Shown here piece by piece: positions 1-5,089 of a stretch of DNA of 6,345 nucleotides. Under the pieces are notes generated by a model that ran no database searches, was not told the origin of the DNA, and saw only the letters and a program-made list of their open reading frames with translations. Within the stretch, counting starts at the first letter, position 1. Each line of letters opens with the position of its first letter. This stretch comes from CAZKYP01 sp964556885 (lineage in GTDB: Bacteria > Planctomycetota > Phycisphaerae > Sedimentisphaerales > Anaerobacaceae): contig CAZKYP010000188.1 in assembly GCA_964556885.1 (NCBI GenBank), forward strand, positions 1 through 6,345, read 5' to 3'. A program made the translations under genes and the position numbers.

Positions 1-270
1 CCGTGGATTTATAAGGGTCTGCGAGCTGCTTTGGCCGGTTCGCCGCCGCCGGAGCCTCCGAGTCTGGCCGAGCAGGTCGAGGTGATGCTGAAACATTACG
101 AGATGCTCGGTGAGATATATGAACCGATTAAGGCCCTCAGGCATTTTCGGAAATTCCTTGCCGGCTACTGTAAGCAGCACCCGATGCGCAAGCAGGTTCA
201 ATTGGCACTTCTTGCCGTGAAGAACAAAACACAACTTCTGGCCGAGATGAAGAAGTGGTACGAAGAATAA
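1..270 (+). CDS. tRNA-dihydrouridine synthase, C-terminal end (partial, 5' end outside window)
   Basis: The reading frame is open from base 1 and ends at TAA 268-270, giving the last 89 residues of a larger protein. It begins PWIYKGLRAALAG, which matches the segment just after the FMN phosphate-binding part of the TIM barrel in Dus enzymes (family pattern GR-x-A-x-G-N-PWI). The rest is a charged, helical domain with ALRHFRKFLAGYC and HPMRK, the equivalent of the RNA-binding helical domain of DusB-type proteins, ending in MKKWYEE. Dus enzymes reduce uridine to dihydrouridine in the tRNA D-loop using FMN and NADPH in the cytoplasm. The catalytic cysteine lies upstream of the window and cannot be checked. 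An internal TTG at 31 is not a credible start because the homology continues upstream of it. The subtype (A, B or C) cannot be settled from this fragment, though the DusB-like (NifR3) group is most likely. Confidence 0.82.
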   Translation, partial: PWIYKGLRAALAGSPPPEPPSLAEQVEVMLKHYEMLGEIYEPIKALRHFRKFLAGYCKQHPMRKQVQLALLAVKNKTQLLAEMKKWYEE

Positions 271-280
271 TGGTACCGGT

Positions 281-315
281 GAACATCGAATATTGAATAT
301 CGAATATCGAATTTA
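281..315. repeat. Degenerate 7-bp tandem repeat (GAATATC type), about five units
   Basis: Five consecutive heptamers in perfect phase start 10 bp after the dihydrouridine synthase stop: GAACATC, GAATATT, GAATATC, GAATATC, GAATTTA. The GAA of each unit falls exactly every seven bases (281, 288, 295, 302, 309) and recurs once more at 316. A single reverse-complement unit, ATATTCG, sits at 329-335 and could pair with 301-307. The repeat lies in non-coding DNA between two genes. Its role is unknown. It resembles the short intergenic heptamer repeats known from cyanobacteria (STRR) in kind but not in sequence. Confidence 0.75.
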
Positions 316-344
316 GAAAGATAGATTAATATTCGGAAAAAGAG

Positions 345-357
345 ATGGCATAGCCAT
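345..357 (+). other. Small perfect hairpin ATGGC-ATA-GCCAT
   Basis: A 5-bp perfect stem (345-349 with 353-357) closes a 3-nt loop. It has no T-run after it, so it is not a typical intrinsic terminator. It overlaps the ATG at 356 of the candidate small ORF that precedes the HAD gene, so it could mask that start in RNA. A stem this short can arise by chance. Confidence 0.3.
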
Positions 358-481
358 GACGGCGGGGATTACAAATCTGAAGCTGAGGATGGACAAAAGC
401 GGAAGAAATGGCTATTGTTTAAATATACAGGCGGTATTATTGCGAAATCTTGATATTATATATAATGCAGAGGCGTTCTGA
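356..481 (+). CDS. Possible 41-aa small ORF overlapping the HAD hydrolase start (uncertain)
   Basis: From ATG 356 the frame stays open for 41 codons to TGA 479-481, and the last base of that stop is the first base of the HAD hydrolase ATG (TGATG overlap), the arrangement seen in translationally coupled genes. A weak purine-rich stretch, AAAGAGATGG (339-348), lies upstream at a plausible distance. The product starts MTAGITNLKLRMDKSG and ends NAEAF. It has no signal peptide, membrane segment or motif I recognise. The ORF would fill most of the otherwise empty spacer. Against it: the start region is inside a small hairpin, the length is within what chance allows, and the HAD gene has its own good ribosome binding site. 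It could be a leader peptide, a relic, or a chance ORF. Confidence 0.28.
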   Translation: MTAGITNLKLRMDKSGRNGYCLNIQAVLLRNLDIIYNAEAF

Positions 482-1362
482 TGGGTCGAAAACGAGGTAA
501 GTTCACGCACAACGTAATCGCACTGGTATATGATTTCGACGGGACACTGACGCCCCAGCCGATGCAGGAATATACGGTTCTTCCGCAAATCGGAATCAAA
601 AAAGGCAAGACATTCTGGGACGCCGTTACGAAGGAAGCACTGGAGACGGGAGGCGAAGACATCGTTACTTACATGCGATTGATGATCGAGATGTCGAAAC
701 GGGAGCATTATCCCGTGACGCCGAAGGTTTTGCGGTCGCTTGCGAAGAATATCAATTACTATCCCGGCGTTGCGACTTTTTTCAAGCGGCTAAATGCATA
801 TGTGGAAAATCAATTCGATATAGATGTAAAGTTGCGCCACTACATTATATCCGCCGGTTTGAAAGAGATAATCTCGGGAGCGAGCATTGCCAAATTCTTC
901 TACAAAATATTCGCATCGGAATACCATTACGATGAGTACGACCGGGCGGTTTTTCCGAAGGTGATAGTAAACGATACTCTGAAAACGCAGTTTATATTCA
1001 GAATCAATAAAGGCAAGGAATCCCTGCACGAGAACATTAATCTGCATATGCCCATGTCGCTGCGGCCGGTTCCTTTCCAGAATATCTTATACATAGGCGA
1101 TGGCCTGACGGATGTTCCGTGTATGACGGTTATCAGGAAGAACGGCGGTTATGCGATTGCTGTATTTAAGCCGGGCGATTCCAGGGGCCTGAAAATCTGT
1201 AAAGAGCTTTTGAGGGCGGGAAGGGTCGATTTTATTGCAGAAGCGGATTACAGAGACAAAAAAGAGCTTGACCGTTTGGTGAAATTGCTGTTAGATAATA
1301 TTGTTGAAGGTATTCGGTACGGCAGAGAGTCGTTTAACCAGTCGCAAAAGTATTTATACTGA
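481..1362 (+). CDS. HAD-superfamily hydrolase (phosphoserine phosphatase-like)
   Basis: This 293-aa cytoplasmic protein shows the ordered motifs of HAD phosphatases. Motif I is YDFDGTLT, with the aspartyl nucleophile D18 and general acid D20. Motif II is the serine in HYIISAG (S124). A motif III lysine lies in the stretch DTLKTQFIFRINKGK (K168 is the likeliest, K177 or K179 possible). Motif IV is YIGDGLTDVP, with Mg-binding D207 and D211. The helical insert between motifs I and II (about residues 40-115) is a C1-type cap. The arrangement, including the KTQ and NKG elements, resembles phosphoserine phosphatase-like HADs, but the substrate cannot be named. ATG 481 is preferred because AGAGG (469-473) lies 7 nt upstream and the frame has a stop at 463-465. 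The downstream small gene has its SD directly after this stop, so the two are probably cotranscribed. About 40-45% of the bases are GC, similar to the neighbours. Confidence 0.88.
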   Translation: MGRKRGKFTHNVIALVYDFDGTLTPQPMQEYTVLPQIGIKKGKTFWDAVTKEALETGGEDIVTYMRLMIEMSKREHYPVTPKVLRSLAKNINYYPGVATFFKRLNAYVENQFDIDVKLRHYIISAGLKEIISGASIAKFFYKIFASEYHYDEYDRAVFPKVIVNDTLKTQFIFRINKGKESLHENINLHMPMSLRPVPFQNILYIGDGLTDVPCMTVIRKNGGYAIAVFKPGDSRGLKICKELLRAGRVDFIAEADYRDKKELDRLVKLLLDNIVEGIRYGRESFNQSQKYLY

Positions 1363-1364
1363 GG
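1361..1364 (+). promoter_or_regulatory. Shine-Dalgarno site GAGG overlapping the HAD stop codon
   Basis: GAGG begins inside the TGA stop (1360-1362) of the HAD gene and stands 5 nt before ATG 1370. Ribosomes finishing the HAD gene would sit on this site, so translation of the next ORF is likely coupled. It is the main support for starting the small gene at 1370 rather than at the alternative in-frame codon at 1301 inside the HAD gene. Confidence 0.6.
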
Positions 1365-1369
1365 AAAGA

Positions 1370-1519
1370 ATGGCCAAAACATCACGCAAAAACAGCCGCA
1401 CAAAATCGACCGCGAAAAATACCTCTGTCAGCCGGAAAAAAGCCTCGGAAATACTTTGTTCACACAGAACGCCTACACAACTTCACGCCTCAACGTACGT
1501 ATGCAATAAGCCGTCATAG
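1370..1519 (+). CDS. Small, very basic hypothetical protein (49 aa), coupled to HAD gene
   Basis: ATG 1370 follows a good SD (GAGG, 5 nt spacing) and is 7 nt after the HAD stop. The frame ends at TAG 1517-1519. The first 27 residues contain nine Lys or Arg plus many Ser and Thr, with no aromatic residue and only one acidic one (SRKNSRTKSTAKN region). Such tails occur in nucleic-acid-binding or ribosome-associated proteins and as disordered N-termini of larger proteins. The last 20 residues are different, with two cysteines and no recognisable fold. I do not recognise a family. It may be a genuine small protein, or the surviving 5' end of a longer gene cut off by mutation. The SD and coupling make translation likely. 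Function is unknown. Confidence 0.5.
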   Translation: MAKTSRKNSRTKSTAKNTSVSRKKASEILCSHRTPTQLHASTYVCNKPS

Positions 1520-1544
1520 GCCATCTTTGATTTTCAATTCCGGT

Positions 1545-2087
1545 CTATAGGTTCGGGAGATTGTGTTCTTTGCTTATTTGTTTCAGCAGGTCGAGAAGCT
1601 CGGCCATGCTCTGGCTGATTACCTCGGTGTCGCTGCATACGTCCATGAAGTTGGTGTCACCGTCCCATCGCGGTACGACATGGATATGCAGATGGCCCGG
1701 CAGGCCCGCCCCGGCGCAGCGGCCGAAGTTCATCCCGACGTTGAAGCCGTGAGGTTTTATCGCCAGCAACAGAGCCTTTTGCGATTCCCTGATGAGCTTT
1801 GTCATCTCCAGCAGCTCTTCGTCGGTTGCACTGCCGAGGTCGGGAGTGTGTCGATTCGGGGCTATCAGCAGGTGGCCGTTGTTGTATGGGAAGCGATTCA
1901 GCATTACGATGCACTTGTCCGTTCGCCAAAGCACCATGTTTTCGACGTCGGCCTGCGAGTTGCCCAGGTTGTTACAGATAAAACATTCGTTTGTTTTCAT
2001 TGTGCTGTCTTTTCCGTGTTGAGGTTCCTTGACGAGACCCTGAACATATTTGATTCGCCACGGCGCCCAAAGGTTTTTTCGTTCCAT
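1545..2087 (-). CDS. HIT-domain nucleotide hydrolase/transferase (Ap4A phosphorylase-like)
   Basis: This 180-aa protein carries the histidine-triad signature HLHIHVVPRW at residues 132-141, with H132, H134 and H136. The middle histidine, H134, is the expected nucleophile that forms the covalent nucleotidyl intermediate. Upstream are CFIC (C35, C38), a probable zinc pair, then NNGHLLIAPNRH (69-80), the conserved strand and loop of the HIT fold, and GFNVGMNFGRCAGAGLPG before the triad. The N-terminal LWAPWR (6-11) and the GDTNFM after the triad place it with the bacterial HIT proteins related to mycobacterial Ap4A phosphorylase. Members act on dinucleoside polyphosphates or other nucleotidyl substrates in the cytoplasm. 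The exact substrate is not visible. ATG 2087 fits the conserved N-terminus, and its SD is weak. It is the last gene of a - strand operon, 24 bp after the 328-aa lipoprotein gene. It has no obvious functional tie to the two lipoproteins. Confidence 0.9.
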   Translation of the reverse strand: MERKNLWAPWRIKYVQGLVKEPQHGKDSTMKTNECFICNNLGNSQADVENMVLWRTDKCIVMLNRFPYNNGHLLIAPNRHTPDLGSATDEELLEMTKLIRESQKALLLAIKPHGFNVGMNFGRCAGAGLPGHLHIHVVPRWDGDTNFMDVCSDTEVISQSMAELLDLLKQISKEHNLPNL

Positions 2088-2111
2088 AAATATATCTTTC
2101 GTTTGCCGGAT

Positions 2112-3098
2112 TCAATCTTTCAGGAGTGTCATTGATAGTGTCTGGTCGATTGTTATCTGAGGTTCCGCGCCTGCAAGCGGCAAAAGCAGCGAGGCCTTCA
2201 TTTGTATTTTATACTGTTGATGGTACTGTTCCGTTAGGCCGCTGTCGATATTGAACAGCTCCTCGCCTGAGCCTTCCAGACTTTGAATCTGGTAGTTTCG
2301 GTAAAAGCCGAATGGGCCGGTCATCTGGAATTTGCCGGAGTAAGGTATCGGCCAGGATTGAGGCACCGAGTCGGACATTGTGTAGGTGCTGCTTATGACT
2401 GCAAGACGGCCGGATTCACTCGGGCGAATTTCTTCGAGTTTGTAAGTAACCTCTCTTGCTTTTCGCATGACCATCGGCGTCGGGATGGAAAGCTTAGATT
2501 TCCATGTCTGCCCGATTGCTACACCGTTCGAAGGTTCTTCTATGCCGGCAATCGAATCCCACAGGAACCACTGGGTCGCGACAAAGTCGGATATCATGTC
2601 GGGATTTTTGATTCTGCCCCTTTCGGTATTGGATTGGAACGCCTTTTCGCCGGTTTCCTTGAGCAAGTTGTCCAGGCTCGAATAATCCTCAATCTTTCCC
2701 GTGGGACCGACCGTGAATGTGAAAGTTTTGCCCCTGAGACTTTCTACGGCGTCTCTTTGAGACCTTCTGCTTCGTGTCGTTTTAACCGATTCGCAGGTCG
2801 CCTCGATTTTTGACAGGCCGTAAGGGTCGATTTCGACCGGCGTATAGGCGACGACGATTTCCATCGATTCGGATGATTTGTCGGTGGTACGCCGGGCCTG
2901 GGACGGACTGTCCGTAGAGCCTAATGCTATTGTAATATCTCTGCCGGTCAGGAATTTGTATCGAAGCGTCTTTCCTTGCTGGAAATCGACGGTCAGGAGT
3001 GTCTTATCTTTTCCCGGCGGTCTTTTTGTCCCGGCCTTTGGTTCGCAGCCTGCCAACAAAACGATAGTGACAGTCAGTATTATTGATGTGGTTTTCAA
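2112..3098 (-). CDS. Predicted lipoprotein, 328 aa, unknown function; paralogue of the C-terminal half of the next gene upstream
   Basis: The N-terminus MKTTSIILTVTIVLLAGC is a lipoprotein signal peptide: a short basic start, a hydrophobic core and lipobox LAGC, with the acylated cysteine at C18. The +2 residue is Glu, so outer-membrane sorting by the Lol rule is plausible. The mature part is mainly beta-type sequence with no transmembrane segment. It contains FTFTVGPTGKIEDY (127-139), GVAIGQTWKS (192-201) and a final strand TIDQTLSMTLLKD. The same elements in the same order occur in the 588-aa lipoprotein encoded just upstream, so the two share a domain. The start is a TTG (3096-3098), chosen because a strong SD (AAAGGGAA) lies 6 nt upstream and the signal peptide begins exactly there. 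The gap to the upstream gene is 16 bp and to the HIT gene 24 bp. No enzymatic motif is visible. A role as an envelope or outer-membrane-associated binding protein is a guess. Confidence 0.8.
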   Translation of the reverse strand: MKTTSIILTVTIVLLAGCEPKAGTKRPPGKDKTLLTVDFQQGKTLRYKFLTGRDITIALGSTDSPSQARRTTDKSSESMEIVVAYTPVEIDPYGLSKIEATCESVKTTRSRRSQRDAVESLRGKTFTFTVGPTGKIEDYSSLDNLLKETGEKAFQSNTERGRIKNPDMISDFVATQWFLWDSIAGIEEPSNGVAIGQTWKSKLSIPTPMVMRKAREVTYKLEEIRPSESGRLAVISSTYTMSDSVPQSWPIPYSGKFQMTGPFGFYRNYQIQSLEGSGEELFNIDSGLTEQYHQQYKIQMKASLLLPLAGAEPQITIDQTLSMTLLKD

Positions 3099-3104
3099 TT
3101 TTTG

Positions 3105-3112
3105 TTCCCTTT
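3105..3112 (-). promoter_or_regulatory. Shine-Dalgarno site AAAGGGAA deciding a TTG start
   Basis: On the - strand the sequence AAAGGGAA ends 6 nt before TTG 3098. It is the strongest ribosome binding site in this operon. It sits in the 16-bp gap after the stop of the upstream lipoprotein gene, and there is no in-frame ATG nearby that would keep the signal peptide, so TTG is the start. Confidence 0.7.
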
Positions 3113-3114
3113 GA

Positions 3115-4881
3115 TTATTCGATTTTTTCCATGCTGTAAGAACGAACAGCGACCATCTTCAGGGCCGCAGTCTGGTCCTGGCTTTCGGGGCTTGGATCGG
3201 CGATGACCCATTGTACACGCAGATTCTCGCTATATTCTTCCACTTCGCCTTTCGTTATATCCAGCTTAAGCAGGCCGGTGTAAGTCTGCTGATTGTCGAA
3301 AAGATTTTCGATGGGACTTGTTCCCTGTTCTTTATAAAGCTCCTTCGCTCCTTCCACGGATGGAACAGCCTCCATCTCGGCTACGGCAATTTTGTGTTCG
3401 TTTTTGTTTTCAATCTTCTTTAGAGTGTAAATTCTTTCATAGGATTTCGAACCCATAAGGTCGAAGGAAAAGTTCTTCAGATTGCTCCAGCTTTCGCCGA
3501 CACGTAACTGTTTTTGGTCGCCGCTCGGCAGGGGGGGAATCGAGTGCAGCTCGCTGAGCATGTCATCCTTTAGCAGATTCACCGCTGTTATATTCTCTAT
3601 TGAAGCCCCTGTGACAGCGGCCCGGGCCTCGTTGGCGTCGATGACGTTAACCTGTCCTGTGGGTGTAATTTGAATGGTGTAGATTTGCCCGATTAATTTG
3701 GCCAGCGGGCTGTTGGCGTCTTTGGCCGCCGAGCTGTCGAAATCCGTAGTTACGTTGTCCCTGATTTGCTTGAAATACTTCAAGCCTCGAATTGTAATCA
3801 TTGCAACGGCATTACCGTTCTCGTTGGTGCTCAATATCTGCTGCGTGAAAGTTAATTCGATTTTGTTGCCGGTATGGCCTCCCTTGAAGCTGACCGGTTT
3901 GCTTGTCTCCGAGCCCATCCATTCAATGCCCTTTTGGTATTCCATAGCCACTTTGTACGTCGCAATATCATCCGGAATAAATTTCAACGCCAGCCTGTCA
4001 GTTGGCTTTTGTTCTCCGGGTTTGGTTTTAGTGCCGACGGCCTCTTGCTTAATTCCGGCCCTGGTACTCTGCCGAGGCTCGGTTCCGGATTTAACATAAG
4101 CACTTTGTATGGTACTTTCGGTGGTTTGAGCTAATCTGCTCAGAGCTTTCTGTGCTGCGATCCTAATAGGGTAATATCCTTCATCCTCACGAGAAATAGT
4201 TACAGTAGCACCGTATGATCTTAGTTGTTGCGCCTCGCGGTGTGTCCCTTTGAAGAAAAAATCTTTTGAAATCATATTTATCTTATGCGTTCCTAAAGAT
4301 GATGTGTTTAAATGAATTGTCTCTCGCAGTAAAGGAGTGAAAACTTGACCTTTATAATGGAAGAGTTGATCCCACGACCATAATTCGTACACTTCAGGAG
4401 GTATCTGGCTTGCAGAAAAATGCCCTTGATGAGACAAATAGAAGGCATCTTGTGCGTAGTAAAGAGGTACGTTCAGTTTTAGATCTGTTCCTGTAGTTAC
4501 ATCGAAAAGAGGATACTTTATATAAATATAGCGGTTGTTTTTTTCTTTAATATCCTTTAGCGCTTCCAGACTCCGATTATCCCCTTTTTTCGCTATTTCT
4601 CCCAGAGCAGCTACGCATTGTTCGCATAGAGATAGAGGCTCTCGATCATTCTGAGCTACCGATATTAATAACTTGACTGTTTCCTCATCTGTTGAATCTA
4701 TTAATGCATCGGCGGAAGCTATCCTGATATTCTCATTCTGGTCCCGATCCTGCAGCACATTTTGGATCTTTGTATACTCGTTGGCTGCCCTCCATTTTTC
4801 TATATTCTCAGTAGTAACGCATCCCGAGAATAGTGTTAAGAAAGCGGAAGCAACTATAGCACTGATCTTTATTCTGCGCAT
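3115..4881 (-). CDS. Large predicted lipoprotein, 588 aa: HEAT-like N-terminal domain plus a C-terminal domain shared with the downstream lipoprotein
   Basis: The N-terminus MRRIKISAIVASAFLTLFSGC is a lipoprotein signal peptide with the acylated cysteine at C21. Residues about 35-115 form HEAT-like helical repeats (IRIASADALIDSTDEETVKLL; then CVAALGEIAKKGDNRSLEAL). Another HEAT-like helix, YYPIRIAAQKALSRLAQ (236-252), follows after an unrelated stretch rich in aromatics (about 120-232), so the repeat domain may be interrupted by an insert. Residues about 262-297 are a hydrophilic linker. Residues about 297-588 are a beta-rich domain with YTIQITPTGQVNVID (401-415), LRVGESW (459-465) and TYTGLLKLDITKG (533-545), which parallel the downstream 328-aa protein. 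I start it at ATG 4881, not at the in-frame TTG 4920 or ATG 4899, because the SD GAGGTG and the basic n-region fit this start. The first 780 bp or so of the gene are AT-richer than the rest. No catalytic motif is visible and the function is unknown. It is the first gene of the operon. Confidence 0.8.
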   Translation of the reverse strand: MRRIKISAIVASAFLTLFSGCVTTENIEKWRAANEYTKIQNVLQDRDQNENIRIASADALIDSTDEETVKLLISVAQNDREPLSLCEQCVAALGEIAKKGDNRSLEALKDIKEKNNRYIYIKYPLFDVTTGTDLKLNVPLYYAQDAFYLSHQGHFSASQIPPEVYELWSWDQLFHYKGQVFTPLLRETIHLNTSSLGTHKINMISKDFFFKGTHREAQQLRSYGATVTISREDEGYYPIRIAAQKALSRLAQTTESTIQSAYVKSGTEPRQSTRAGIKQEAVGTKTKPGEQKPTDRLALKFIPDDIATYKVAMEYQKGIEWMGSETSKPVSFKGGHTGNKIELTFTQQILSTNENGNAVAMITIRGLKYFKQIRDNVTTDFDSSAAKDANSPLAKLIGQIYTIQITPTGQVNVIDANEARAAVTGASIENITAVNLLKDDMLSELHSIPPLPSGDQKQLRVGESWSNLKNFSFDLMGSKSYERIYTLKKIENKNEHKIAVAEMEAVPSVEGAKELYKEQGTSPIENLFDNQQTYTGLLKLDITKGEVEEYSENLRVQWVIADPSPESQDQTAALKMVAVRSYSMEKIE

Positions 4882-4891
4882 TATTTTAAAA

Positions 4892-4897
4892 CACCTC
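4892..4897 (-). promoter_or_regulatory. Shine-Dalgarno site GAGGTG deciding the start of the 588-aa lipoprotein
   Basis: On the - strand GAGGTG stands 10 nt before ATG 4881. The other in-frame starts (ATG 4899, TTG 4920) have no comparable site, and using them would add up to 13 residues ahead of a complete signal peptide. The site therefore supports ATG 4881. Confidence 0.65.
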
Positions 4898-5075
4898 ATT
4901 CTTATGTTTTTATATGTCAAATGCTTGTTCTATTATTTTTGCATTTCTTTGGTTTTGTAGCAAACTTGATTTCCGAATTATATGTTTACTTTATACTAAA
5001 AACAACCGATTTTTCTTTAATTGTCGTTGTACGGCTGCTACAATCAAAGTTTGAGTTAATTTTGCCAAACAGATT

Positions 5076-5079
5076 GGAG
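5076..5079 (+). promoter_or_regulatory. Shine-Dalgarno site GGAG of ilvD
   Basis: GGAG ends 10 nt before ATG 5090. The encoded protein begins MRSDTVKKGFQRAPHRALL, which aligns with the usual IlvD N-terminus, so site and homology agree on this start. Confidence 0.6.
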
Positions 5080-5089
5080 AAACCTGATT

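Larger units (their letters stand above)
4882..5089. promoter_or_regulatory. AT-rich divergent intergenic region, presumed to hold promoters for ilvD (+) and the lipoprotein operon (-)
   Basis: This 208-bp stretch separates two divergent transcription units and has no credible ORF, so both promoters should lie here. Candidates are weak. On the + strand TACAAT (5039-5044) and TATACT (4992-4997) look like -10 elements, but neither has a good -35 at 16-18 bp (TTGTCG 5021-5026 is only 12 bp from the first, TTGATT 4966-4971 is 20 bp from the second). On the - strand TTGACA (4920-4915) is a perfect -35 sequence but lacks a -10 before the ribosome binding site. An inverted repeat, TTGTA-N7-TACAA (5027-5043), lies 46 bp before the ilvD ATG and could be an operator. 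I see no T-box, leader peptide or attenuator hairpin of the kind that often controls ilv genes. Confidence 0.45.

Noticed and set aside
272..277. GGTACC palindrome just after the dihydrouridine synthase stop, as a terminator or site
   Set aside because: A six-base palindrome with no stem extension or T-run.
412..708. 98-codon open frame on the - strand
   Set aside because: Mostly overlaps the 5' part of the HAD gene, including its DFDGT motif, and has no domain or good start signal.
1494..1501. Palindrome ACGTACGT
   Set aside because: A short palindrome inside the small ORF, with no partner, expected by chance.
1516..1548. Imperfect 7-bp stem (ATAGGCC / GGTCTAT) between the convergent genes as a bidirectional terminator
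   Set aside because: It includes one wobble or mismatch, has a 19-nt loop and no T-run on either side, and overlaps the HIT stop codon. Too weak to call.
1563..2135. 190-codon open frame on the + strand
   Set aside because: It is fully antisense to the HIT gene, whose catalytic triad and conserved N-terminus prove the - strand frame. The + frame has no recognisable domain.
2283..2813. 176-codon open frame on the + strand
   Set aside because: Antisense to the 328-aa lipoprotein, which has a complete signal peptide, lipobox and strong SD.
4882..4920. Extended N-terminus of the large lipoprotein from TTG 4920 or ATG 4899
   Set aside because: The extra residues precede an already complete signal peptide, and the GAGGTG ribosome binding site lies downstream of these codons, fitting ATG 4881.
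4915..4920. Perfect TTGACA on the - strand as a -35 element
   Set aside because: At 16-18 bp downstream the sequence is the ribosome binding site region, not a -10 element, and the transcript would lack room for a leader.
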